This document shows, piece after piece, positions 16,512-23,827 of a stretch of DNA of 64,000 nt. The stretch spans positions 693,508 through 757,507 of the forward strand of contig DASTDE010000004.1 of NCBI GenBank assembly GCA_035710515.1. The letters run 5' to 3'. Every line of letters begins with the position of its first letter. Within the stretch, counting starts at the first letter, position 1. This DNA is from Candidatus Rubrimentiphilum sp. (GTDB lineage: Bacteria; Vulcanimicrobiota; Vulcanimicrobiia; Vulcanimicrobiales; Vulcanimicrobiaceae). A model generated the notes under the pieces. That model saw only the letters and a list, made by a program, of their open reading frames with translations, ran no database searches and was not told where the DNA came from. The translations under genes were made by a program, and so were the position numbers.

Positions 16512-17129
16512 TCACACCGACCAAATCACGCCGATGGGAATCGCCAGGCCGATGGCGGCCGCCAAATACGGAGCAAACGCAATCGGTCCGGTGCGCCGGC
16601 CGCGCGCAAAGCTCACGATAACTGCCGCGACGCATGCCAGTGCAAATGCCAGAAAGGCCGCTTCCGCGCCGAGCACGGCGCCGCCGAGCGCCACCAGCTT
16701 GACGTCGCCCCAACCCATGCCTCGCCCATGCGACAGCGCGGCGGCGATCGCGAACGGCGCAAACGGTGCGGCGACCGAGATGAAAAACACCCATTGATGC
16801 TGCCAAATCGCAATCAGCGCCAACAGCGCGAGCGGACCGAGCGTCAGAGCGTCGGGCACGATCCCGCGCTTGACGTCGGCCACCCAAATCGCCACCAGCA
16901 CGGCGCAGATGACGGCGATAAGCAAGAACTGCATCTGCGAAATGTCGCCCGTCGTCACGATCGCGCCGATGCTCGCGCACGCCGCGATGAGCACGACGAT
17001 CGGCGGACGGCCGGATTCGGGCGCGTCGTCGAGCGGTTCGATGCGCTCGGCCAGCGTGAGGCCGACGACCGCGCCGGCATAGCCGGCGGCTGCGAAAAAG
17101 ATGGCGCCGAGAATTGCTGCAGTAATCAT
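16512..17129 (-). CDS. A24-type prepilin peptidase, downstream copy
   Basis: A 205-residue membrane aspartyl protease with six to seven hydrophobic segments. The two catalytic-aspartate motifs of the A24 family are visible: ADVKRGIVPD and GWGDVKL (GxGD). It cleaves leader peptides from type IV pilin-like precursors at the cytoplasmic face. There is no N-terminal methyltransferase domain, so it is of the TadV/CpaA or truncated PilD type. It is the second such peptidase in the operon, directly after tadC (ATGA overlap). It may serve a distinct substrate class such as the TadE/G pseudopilins, which is inference. Confidence 0.88.
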   Translation of the reverse strand: MITAAILGAIFFAAAGYAGAVVGLTLAERIEPLDDAPESGRPPIVVLIAACASIGAIVTTGDISQMQFLLIAVICAVLVAIWVADVKRGIVPDALTLGPLALLALIAIWQHQWVFFISVAAPFAPFAIAAALSHGRGMGWGDVKLVALGGAVLGAEAAFLAFALACVAAVIVSFARGRRTGPIAFAPYLAAAIGLAIPIGVIWSV

Positions 17130-17977
17130 TTTACAAAATAGTTCGCGACGAGCGCGCCGAAGATAACGACGAAGAGCGCCGGAAGCAAAAACATCGCCAT
17201 TGGAAAAACCATCTTGACGGGCAGTTTGGCCGCGTGTTCCTCTACCAGCATGATGCGGTGATTGCGAACGTCTTCCGACAGTTCGTTCAGGACTTTCGAA
17301 ATGTTGGTGCCCAGCCGCTCGGCTTGCGTGATAGCCGTGATGGTCGTCGTGAATTGCTGCTGCTGCAACCGGTCGGCGGCCGCGCGTAGCGCTTCGGCCC
17401 GGCTCCGTCCCAGGCGTATTTCAGAGAGCGCGGCTTTGATTTCATCGCCGAGCGGTCCGGGCGCCGAGTCGATCGAGTAGGCCAGCGCGGCGTTGACGGA
17501 GAGTCCGGCCTGCACCGTGGTGGAGACCATGTCCAGAAAGTCCGGCAGCGTTTTTTGCACGGAGACTTTGCGCGCGTCGCAGGCGCGCTGCAGCGCCGAC
17601 ATCGGCATGTACGCGCCCGCGGCGCCGGCCATCAGCGTGAAGAGTATCGTCAGCGTCAATTGGAAATGAACGAACTCCAACAACGTGAACGCGAACACCA
17701 ATCCGAAGATGCCGCCGCCGACGATGCGCACACCCATCTGCGCGGGCGTAACGGTGTACCAGCCGGCTTCCATGAGCTTGCGCAGCAGCTGTCCGCGCCG
17801 CTCGGGTGAGAATATCTTCTCGAACCGGCGGATGCTCACGGGATCTTTGCTTTGCGAGCTGCGCATTTGCAGCTCCTCGATGCGTTTCTTCAGCGCGCTC
17901 TTTTGCGGAATCAGCGAGACCGCGAACAGAAACGCGGCGATTGCGCCGAGCACGACGATCGCGATGACGATCATCAT
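17126..17977 (-). CDS. tadC: Tad pilus inner-membrane platform protein TadC
   Basis: A 283-residue type II secretion F-domain protein. It has an N-terminal membrane segment, two more around residues 90-130, the cytoplasmic helical F domain (about 145-270) with LPDFLDMVSTTVQAGLSVNAAL and AERLGTNISKVLNELSEDVR, and a C-terminal membrane segment. TadB and TadC form the platform that couples the TadA motor to pilin extrusion. It overlaps tadB by ATGA at 17974-17977 and the prepilin peptidase by ATGA downstream. Confidence 0.9.
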   Translation of the reverse strand: MMIVIAIVVLGAIAAFLFAVSLIPQKSALKKRIEELQMRSSQSKDPVSIRRFEKIFSPERRGQLLRKLMEAGWYTVTPAQMGVRIVGGGIFGLVFAFTLLEFVHFQLTLTILFTLMAGAAGAYMPMSALQRACDARKVSVQKTLPDFLDMVSTTVQAGLSVNAALAYSIDSAPGPLGDEIKAALSEIRLGRSRAEALRAAADRLQQQQFTTTITAITQAERLGTNISKVLNELSEDVRNHRIMLVEEHAAKLPVKMVFPMAMFLLPALFVVIFGALVANYFVK

Positions 17978-18780
17978 ACGTCGACCTTCAGCATCTTCAC
18001 GAGAGTGAAGACTCCCAGAGCTTCGAGTATGGCGACGATGACCAGTGCGATATGTCCGACGGTGGTAAAGAAGAGCGCGCCGCCCATGCTGGGTTCGGTG
18101 AGCGCGATAAATCCGGCTAAGAACGGCGGCAGCGAGGAAAGAATCGCCGCACCGGCGCGGCCTTCCGCGGTGAGCGCGCGAATCTTCCGCTGAATCCGGC
18201 GGCGATCGCGGATCGTATTAGCGAGATGCTCGAGGATCTTTCCCAAGTCGCCGCCGGTCTGCGATTGAATGCGAATCGCGCGCGCCATCATCAGCGTTTC
18301 ATTGCCGGGCATGCGCTTAGCCAGCGTGTCGAGCGCGTCGTACACGCTCACGCCGATGTTCGTCTGTCCGATCACGCGCATGTACTCGTGGCGCGCCGGA
18401 TCGGGCATCTCCTCGATGACGATAGTCAGCGCTTGGCGCAAGCTCAAGCCGATGCGCACGCCGCTGGAGATCAGCCGCAGCGCCAACTCCAGCTGCTGCA
18501 CGAAGGCGTCGAGGCGCTTGCGCAGTTTCAGTTGGATGACGACATAGAATCCGCCGGCCGACAATCCCATCATCAGAAAGAACAGCAAGAACGCGGCGAC
18601 CGGTCCGGGTTTCCACACGAAGGCTACCGTCGACCATGCGATTGCGCCCAGGCCGGCTACGCCGAGGCCGACCTCGACCGGACGCATCTGGAGTCCGGCG
18701 CGGTCGAGCAGTTCGGCAAGATCTTTCATCCGCTGCGAACTGGAGTCGAACTGTTTGAATATCGAAGTGCTGTTTACCAT
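17974..18780 (-). CDS. tadB: Tad pilus inner-membrane platform protein TadB
   Basis: A 268-residue T2SF-domain protein related to TadC. Membrane segments lie near residues 40-95 and at the C-terminus; the F domain includes FVQQLELALRLISSGVRIG and IRIQSQTGGDLGKILEHLA. The ATG at 18778-18780 gives a clean start (MVNSTSIFKQF); the frame extends upstream only as shadow over tadA. It overlaps the tadA stop by seven bases. With TadC it forms the inner-membrane scaffold of the Flp pilus machine. Confidence 0.9.
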   Translation of the reverse strand: MVNSTSIFKQFDSSSQRMKDLAELLDRAGLQMRPVEVGLGVAGLGAIAWSTVAFVWKPGPVAAFLLFFLMMGLSAGGFYVVIQLKLRKRLDAFVQQLELALRLISSGVRIGLSLRQALTIVIEEMPDPARHEYMRVIGQTNIGVSVYDALDTLAKRMPGNETLMMARAIRIQSQTGGDLGKILEHLANTIRDRRRIQRKIRALTAEGRAGAAILSSLPPFLAGFIALTEPSMGGALFFTTVGHIALVIVAILEALGVFTLVKMLKVDV

Positions 18781-20894
18781 AGCGACCCCGATGAGGCCAG
18801 CGTAGCGAGTTGCCGCACATCGTACGTGATGCCGTACTCTTCGAATTTCTGCAGACACTGCGGCTGGACGCCGGTGAATTGAAACTCACCCGATACCCGG
18901 AGTGCTTCGTCCACGCCTTTTTGCTGGTAACGGATCAGCTCTTGCATGGTGACGACCTCGCCTTCCATGCCGACGATCTCGCTGACGGAGATAATTTTAC
19001 GGCTGCCGTCCCGCATACGTGCGGTCTGGACGATCATGTCGACGGCGCTCGCGATCTGCTCGCGAATGGCGCGAACCGGCAGATCGAAGCCGGACATCAA
19101 GACCATCGTTTCAAGACGCGCCAGCGCGTCGCGCGGCGAGTTTGCATGCGCCGTGGTCAGCGATCCGTCGTGGCCGGTGTTCATGGCTTGGAGCATGTCG
19201 AGCGCTTCGCCGCCGCGGCACTCACCGACGATGATGCGATCGGGCCGCATACGCAGCGAGTTCTTGACCAAGTCGCGGATACCGATCTCGCCGCGCCCCT
19301 CGATGTTGGCCGGACGCGATTCAAGGCGAACGACGTGAGGCTGGTTGAGAAAAAGTTCGGCGGAGTCCTCAATCGTGACGATGCGCTCGCGTTCGGGAAT
19401 GTAGCCCGAAAGAATATTCAAGAACGTCGTCTTGCCGGAGCCGGTGCCGCCGCTGATGATGATGTTGAGACGGCCTTCGATGCAGGCCCGCAAGAAGTCG
19501 AGCATCTGCTGATTGGATGAGCCCTTTTCGATCAAGTCCTGGGCCGTGAGCCGCCGCGTTCCGAAGCGCCGGATCGTCAGCGTTGCGCCGTCGATCGACA
19601 AAGGTTCGACGATCGCATTGACGCGAGAACCGTCCGGCAGACGCGCATCGACCATCGGAACGGATTCGTCCAAGCGCCGGCCGAGCGGCGCAATGATGCG
19701 CTCGATAATCAGCCGCAGCTGTTGATTGCCCGTAAAACTCTTTCCGGTGCGTTCGATCTTACCGAGGCGCTCGACGTAGACTGTCTTCGGTCCGTTCACC
19801 ATGATTTCGGTGACGGTCTGGTCGGCCATCAAGTCTTCCAGCGGACCGAGCCCGAGCGCTTCGTTGACGATGTCTTCGCGGATCTGTGCGATCTCTTCAG
19901 CCGTCAAGTCGCCGTGGTCTTTGACGCTGAGCACGTTTTGCACGGTCTCTTCGATCTTCGAACGTAACTCGGCAAGTTTCGCGGAGTCGGTGTGCGCCTG
20001 ACTCGCCTCAACCAGATTGACGTTCTTTGCAAGCGACTCGTGAATGTCGATCTTCAGCCGTTCGTACGGATCGATCACCATGTCCGTTGCGCGCCGCGAG
20101 GCCTGACCGTTGCCCGACGCCGGTGCATCGGTGGCGCGGCGATCGCGCCGTTCGCTGCGGCGGTCTTGCCGCATGGCAGAACGCGGCTCGACGCGGCGAT
20201 CTTGAATAAATCCTCTGGCGGAAGGCTTCAGCGCCGTGATCTCCGGCTCGGCCGGAATGGAACGCAGCCACCGCTCGAACGACTGCAGCGCTTTGCTGAA
20301 ACCGCGATCGTTCTTGCCGGGAAGTTCGCCGACGACTTTGGTTTCGAGCGCGTGTTCGATGTCCGATCGCTCTGACGCCGGATTTCCGTCGCGGCAATTC
20401 GTCAGCAGAACGATTCGCTCGGCCGGTACGCCGAATTTTTTTAACTCGCTGATCATCGTGCGGGCGGCGGTCAATCCGAGGATTGTCGGCTCCGCGACGA
20501 CGACGAAACGCGTTGAGCGCACGATGAATGGCCGCACGGGCGCGGCAAACGGAATCGGAACGTCGACGAGGACGCAATCGTTCTCGTCGGCCAGCAACGT
20601 CGCTATGTGTTCGACGTCGTCGAAATTAATCGTGAAGGCAGAATCGTAGCTCGGAGCGAGTTCGGCCAGCGTAATGCCGCCGGTCTCGACGGTCGCGATC
20701 TTGGTCGCTTCGCCAGTTGCGTCCAATTCGCGGACCGCGTCGAACAAGATGGCCGCGCTCCGGCGGCCTGAAAGATCCCCGTCGACGACTGCCACGCGGC
20801 GATCGCCGCGCATGAGGTTGGCGAGTTCGGCGCAGACGGTGGTCGCACCCGAACCGCCTTTCGCGCCGATGAGCGCGAAGACCGGGGCGCTCAC
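18774..20894 (-). CDS. TadZ-TadA fusion: MinD-like localisation ATPase joined to pilus assembly ATPase
   Basis: One uninterrupted 706-residue frame with two normally separate Tad proteins. Residues 1 to about 230 are a MinD/ParA-like TadZ/CpaE domain with the atypical Walker A KGGSGATT near residues 11-18 and VVDGDLSGRR; the receiver-like N-terminus of CpaE is absent. An Arg/Asp-rich linker (about 230-290, QDRRSERRDRRATD) follows. Residues about 300-706 are TadA/CpaF: the N-terminal domain with EIMVNGPKTVYVERLGKI, Walker A GGTGSGKTTF near 485, EDSAEL, RPDRIIVGECRGGEA and the His box TAHANSPRDAL. TadZ positions the machine and TadA powers pilus assembly by ATP hydrolysis. The GTG start overlaps the cpaB stop (GTGA). 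I see no frameshift or internal start that would argue for two proteins. Confidence 0.88.
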   Translation of the reverse strand: MSAPVFALIGAKGGSGATTVCAELANLMRGDRRVAVVDGDLSGRRSAAILFDAVRELDATGEATKIATVETGGITLAELAPSYDSAFTINFDDVEHIATLLADENDCVLVDVPIPFAAPVRPFIVRSTRFVVVAEPTILGLTAARTMISELKKFGVPAERIVLLTNCRDGNPASERSDIEHALETKVVGELPGKNDRGFSKALQSFERWLRSIPAEPEITALKPSARGFIQDRRVEPRSAMRQDRRSERRDRRATDAPASGNGQASRRATDMVIDPYERLKIDIHESLAKNVNLVEASQAHTDSAKLAELRSKIEETVQNVLSVKDHGDLTAEEIAQIREDIVNEALGLGPLEDLMADQTVTEIMVNGPKTVYVERLGKIERTGKSFTGNQQLRLIIERIIAPLGRRLDESVPMVDARLPDGSRVNAIVEPLSIDGATLTIRRFGTRRLTAQDLIEKGSSNQQMLDFLRACIEGRLNIIISGGTGSGKTTFLNILSGYIPERERIVTIEDSAELFLNQPHVVRLESRPANIEGRGEIGIRDLVKNSLRMRPDRIIVGECRGGEALDMLQAMNTGHDGSLTTAHANSPRDALARLETMVLMSGFDLPVRAIREQIASAVDMIVQTARMRDGSRKIISVSEIVGMEGEVVTMQELIRYQQKGVDEALRVSGEFQFTGVQPQCLQKFEEYGITYDVRQLATLASSGSLW

Positions 20895-21778
20895 GGCTGG
20901 CCTGGCGGTCCGCCCGGCGTTATGTAGTGATCGCCGTCGATGACCATGACCCCGCCATAAGAATGATAAGGTGCGCGCGGCGCCGGCTGTCTTTGAGCGG
21001 CGAGCGCCTGCAGCGCCATTGTCGCCGCGTCGGGCGGCGGCGGAGCTGCGGCTACCGACGGTCCACTATAGCTGCCGCCGCCCGGAAAGTGCAGCGCTTC
21101 GGTCGGCTCGGAGTTCAACGGCTCGCGCGGTGAACGCAACGCGAGGCGCAGGTTTGTCGCGGTGTCGGCCATCGAAAGCAGGTCGGCCTGTTTAGGCGTT
21201 ACCTCCAGCGTAATCGTCGAGGCGATTTGGTCCTGGGGCGAGGGCGTCGCCGAGGCGTTTTCGAGGAGCGGACCGACCGCCAGGACGCGGATGCCGCGCA
21301 GAATCGCAACGGCCGGCGGCGGAACGTCGCCGGTCTTCGGTGGAATGGCGATGACGTCGACGCGGTCGCCGGGCTCAATGAGCCCTGAAACACCTTTGAC
21401 TTTGTCTATCGGAATGCTGATAGCGCGCATGCCGGGTTTGAGCCGGACGGGAAGCGCAACGTCCGTCGGACGGCCGACTTTGGAAAGCGTGATGGTCGAC
21501 CCGGCCGGGATCGTAATCAGCGAAAGAGCACCGACCGCCTTCGTGGGATCCGTGATGGCGTCCGGTTCGATTGCTGCTGCCGGCCGCGTGGCCTTCGCAA
21601 GCATGTCAGGCGTGATGGGAACGCGCGCCGGAATCTCTCGCGACGCCACCAGAATGTCGCGCGGCTGGTTGTTCAGCGCGCTGGTACGTTGAATCGACGA
21701 AAGATAGTTGAGCGTTAACCAGCCCGTGCCGATCGCCAGTACGAGCGCTACGATGAGAGTGGTACGGCGAGTGTTCAC
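20891..21778 (-). CDS. cpaB: Flp pilus assembly protein CpaB/RcpC
   Basis: A 295-residue protein with an N-terminal membrane anchor (residues 7-25), then a SAF domain with VASREIPARVPITPDMLAKA, and the RcpC/CpaB core with MRAISIPIDKVKGVSGLIEPGDRVDVIAI. In Tad systems this periplasmic protein associates with the secretin. The last 80 or so residues are Pro/Ala-rich and end GGPPGQP, probably disordered. The GTG start overlaps the prepilin peptidase stop (GTGA) and the stop overlaps the TadZ-TadA start (GTGA). Confidence 0.9.
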   Translation of the reverse strand: MNTRRTTLIVALVLAIGTGWLTLNYLSSIQRTSALNNQPRDILVASREIPARVPITPDMLAKATRPAAAIEPDAITDPTKAVGALSLITIPAGSTITLSKVGRPTDVALPVRLKPGMRAISIPIDKVKGVSGLIEPGDRVDVIAIPPKTGDVPPPAVAILRGIRVLAVGPLLENASATPSPQDQIASTITLEVTPKQADLLSMADTATNLRLALRSPREPLNSEPTEALHFPGGGSYSGPSVAAAPPPPDAATMALQALAAQRQPAPRAPYHSYGGVMVIDGDHYITPGGPPGQP

Positions 21779-22293
21779 GGCAATAACCTCAAGGTGGTAA
21801 GACTAAGCGTTGCGGTGCAGATAGCGCCCGCAAAAATTGCGACCGCGTACGGCATGACGAGTCCGTCGTGCGGCCGCACGGGTTTGACGCCCGCGAAGAG
21901 CGGAAGCGCCGTCGCCTGCACGTTGGCAAGCGTTGCGGATAACCGGCCGCGCAATGCGGCATAAGCTAACGCAAGAACGCCGCCGCACAGCAGCGTGAGT
22001 AAGATAAACGAGACGCCGGCCGGATAGCCGAGCGTCCCGGCAGCCGCCGCGAGCAGCTTGACGTCGCCGCCCCCGATCAGCTTGAACGAAAATGCCACGG
22101 TGCCGGCGGCCAAGACTGCGGCGGCCACCGCCAGATCGGCAAGCGCGCCCCTCCAGCCGAAAAGCACGGTGTTTTCGATCAGCCCGCAGATGAGAAGCGC
22201 CAGCACCAGCCAGTTGGGAACACGCCTCGTTCGCACGTCACTGACGGCACCGATCAGCGATGCCGCCAGGACGGTTGCGAGGAGAATGGTCAT
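21775..22293 (-). CDS. cpaA: Prepilin peptidase TadV/CpaA, upstream copy
   Basis: A 172-residue membrane peptidase of family A24 with the catalytic motifs SDVRTRRVPN and GGGDVKL. Its short length and position directly after the Flp pilin genes (seven bases after flp3) fit the dedicated Flp prepilin peptidase CpaA/TadV. About six hydrophobic segments. A second A24 peptidase is encoded about 5 kb downstream in the same gene train. Confidence 0.9.
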   Translation of the reverse strand: MTILLATVLAASLIGAVSDVRTRRVPNWLVLALLICGLIENTVLFGWRGALADLAVAAAVLAAGTVAFSFKLIGGGDVKLLAAAAGTLGYPAGVSFILLTLLCGGVLALAYAALRGRLSATLANVQATALPLFAGVKPVRPHDGLVMPYAVAIFAGAICTATLSLTTLRLLP

Positions 22294-22300
22294 CTCGTCC

Positions 22301-22459
22301 TTAGAGGTTGTTGTTGACCGAGTTGAACGCGTTGGAGACGTTTTGACCCAGCGTCAACACAAGGACGATACAAACGGCAGCGATGAGTGCGACCATGATG
22401 CCGTATTCGACCATCGTCGCCGCTGAATCGTCGCGCCAGAGCGACATGAGATTTTTCAC
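22301..22459 (-). CDS. Flp-type pilin, third copy
   Basis: A 52-residue pilin precursor: short charged leader, then the hydrophobic helix MVEYGIMVALIAAVCIVLVLTLG and a polar Asn-rich tail. The start is a GTG at 22457-22459 with AAGGAG eight to nine bases upstream. The residues before the mature end read DDSAATMVEY, so the position before the predicted cleavage is Ala instead of the Gly in the other pilins here. The core is nearly identical in DNA to the other two minus-strand pilin genes, implying recent duplication or gene conversion. Confidence 0.85.
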   Translation of the reverse strand: MKNLMSLWRDDSAATMVEYGIMVALIAAVCIVLVLTLGQNVSNAFNSVNNNL

Positions 22460-22482
22460 CAAGATACTCCTTATGTGCAGTG

Positions 22483-22638
22483 TTAGAGGCTGGAATTCAG
22501 CGATGAGAAGGCGTTCGAAACCGTCTTACCCAGCGTCGTGACCAGCACGATACATACCGCGGCGATCAGTGCGACCATGATGCCGTATTCGACCATCGAG
22601 GCGCCCGATTCGTCGCGCAGTAACACCCATGAAATCAC
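22483..22638 (-). CDS. Flp-type pilin, second copy
   Basis: A 51-residue pilin precursor with leader ISWVLLRDESG, cleavage site G|ASMVEY, and the hydrophobic helix GIMVALIAAVCIVLVTTLG followed by a Ser/Asn tail. The GTG start at 22636-22638 is preceded by AGGAGG at a good distance. The leader lacks the usual run of basic residues and is the most divergent of the three. It lies downstream of an 11-bp intercistronic hairpin. Confidence 0.87.
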   Translation of the reverse strand: MISWVLLRDESGASMVEYGIMVALIAAVCIVLVTTLGKTVSNAFSSLNSSL

Positions 22639-22660
22639 GGTAATCCTCCTAGAGAGTTTG

Positions 22661-22694
22661 AGCCGGGGCTGAAGGGAGAGAGACAGCCCCGGCT
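22661..22694 (-). promoter_or_regulatory. Intercistronic hairpin between pilin copies 1 and 2
   Basis: Perfect 11-bp inverted repeat AGCCGGGGCTG (22661-22671) and CAGCCCCGGCT (22684-22694) with a 12-base loop. In the minus-strand transcript it lies just after the first pilin stop. No U-run follows, so it is not a standard intrinsic terminator. An mRNA-stabilising or attenuating stem that raises flp1 dosage relative to downstream genes is the natural reading, as inference. Confidence 0.7.
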
Positions 22695-22713
22695 ATTGAT
22701 CTTGAGTTTGGGA

Positions 22714-22875
22714 TTACAGGTTGTTGTTGACCGAGTTGAACGCGTTGGAAACGTTTTTGCCCAACGTCGTTACGAGCACGATACAAACGGCGGCGATCAG
22801 TGCGACCATGATGCCGTATTCGACCATCGTGGCGCCTTCGTCGTCGCGAAGCATAGCGATCATATTCTTGAACAT
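22714..22875 (-). CDS. flp: Flp-type pilin, first copy (probable major pilin)
   Basis: A 53-residue Flp pilin precursor. The leader MFKNMIAMLRDDEG is followed by the cleavage site G|ATMVEY and the hydrophobic helix GIMVALIAAVCIVLVTTLG, then NVSNAFNSVNNNL. The Gly before the cut and Glu-Tyr at mature positions 5 and 6 match the Flp consensus. It is the first pilin of the transcript and is followed by a stable hairpin, which suggests it is the most highly expressed. The ATG at 22873-22875 has CTGGAGGATCC upstream as ribosome-binding site. Confidence 0.92.
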   Translation of the reverse strand: MFKNMIAMLRDDEGATMVEYGIMVALIAAVCIVLVTTLGKNVSNAFNSVNNNL

Positions 22876-22910
22876 GGATCCTCCAGTTGTAGTGTTTGTG
22901 TGCAGTTGTG

Positions 22911-23627
22911 TCATCGAGCCGGATGCGGCGTCGTCTGCTCGAGTGGGACTTTTACTCCCGGGTTGGGGGCGTTGATGACGAGTTGCGCGGACGCCGGTAC
23001 GACGCCGGGCAACGAAGTGGCAACGATTTTGAGTATCGTCCCACGCTCGTAGGCGGACGCGATGGGGATCAATGCCCCGAAACGCCCGTTGACGTCCGTG
23101 ATGACGTCTTGGCGGCTTACCACGATCGTCGGAACATCCGTCGAGACCGTGGCCAGCAAGGTGATGGTGACCGGAGCATTCGGTGGCGCCGAGCCGCCCG
23201 CATAGATGGCCTCTGCGCCCTGAAACGGCTGAACTTCGAGAGAGATGGCTCCATGCGCAGAGATATCAGATTGAGCGACGACGGTGGCCCTACTGGCGGT
23301 CCGGACCATTGAGGGGCTCCGGCCCGCAAGCGCCGCCAGGCGGCTGGCCAGCGCCGGCGTCACGTAGAGGTCCCCTCGCGAGTAGCTCGGGGACTCATCC
23401 GCGACGGCGGTCTGGTTGTTCACCTGGTAGACCGACTCTCCGGGCCGCAACACAACAACGATGCCGGGCCTGGAAAGGACGACGTAGGCATGGTCGGGCT
23501 GCCATTGGTAGGCATATCCGGCCCGGGCGGCCACGCCGTGCAACGGCAAAAGCGTTCCGTCTGCGGCCGCAAGGGCCGGCAGGCTGAAAAGCATTATAGC
23601 CGTGGCAAGAACGAGGGTCGTCCGCAA
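22911..23627 (-). CDS. Secreted protein with copper-amine-oxidase-type stalk domain
   Basis: A 238-residue exported protein. A signal peptide (about 1-22, ending LAAAD) precedes a region resembling the copper amine oxidase N-terminal or stalk domain (about 23-100): TLLPLHGVAARAGYAYQW, VVVLRPGESVYQVNNQ and DLYVTPALASRLAAL. The rest is beta-rich, with VPTIVVSRQDVITDVNGRFG resembling an Ig/carboxypeptidase-regulatory-like fold. The TTG start at 23627 has AGGAG nine bases upstream. It is the first gene of the minus-strand pilus train, 35 bases before the major pilin. A role in binding the wall or the pilus is plausible but unproven. Confidence 0.6.
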   Translation of the reverse strand: MRTTLVLATAIMLFSLPALAAADGTLLPLHGVAARAGYAYQWQPDHAYVVLSRPGIVVVLRPGESVYQVNNQTAVADESPSYSRGDLYVTPALASRLAALAGRSPSMVRTASRATVVAQSDISAHGAISLEVQPFQGAEAIYAGGSAPPNAPVTITLLATVSTDVPTIVVSRQDVITDVNGRFGALIPIASAYERGTILKIVATSLPGVVPASAQLVINAPNPGVKVPLEQTTPHPAR

Positions 23628-23756
23628 GTTACCCGTCTCCTATTCGGTGGCGCCATCATCCCATCGCCGGGCCCGCGGTTCAATAGAAAAGCGGTCGTCT
23701 GGACAGACTCTTTACTGCTCGTCTATTGATTGTTGACGTGTTAACGTATCTCGGCG

Positions 23757-23765
23757 TGGGATAAT
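23757..23765 (+). promoter_or_regulatory. Candidate extended -10 promoter for the secretin operon
   Basis: TGGGATAAT matches an extended -10 (TGn then a 5/6 match to TATAAT) about 63 bases before the cpaC start. A TTGACG lies upstream at 23733-23738, but the 21-base spacing is too long for a normal -35. The 200-base divergent region 23628-23827 must hold promoters for both halves of the Tad locus; I see no other strong signal in it. Confidence 0.3.
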
Positions 23766-23827
23766 CGTGGACGTTACGAACCGGGAAAATTTCCGGCTCG
23801 TGTTTGCCTTTCGGAGGTCACAGCCCC

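Noticed and set aside
22661..22694. Hairpin as intrinsic terminator after the first pilin
   Set aside because: No U-rich tract follows the stem on the minus strand; kept as a regulatory or stabilising stem.
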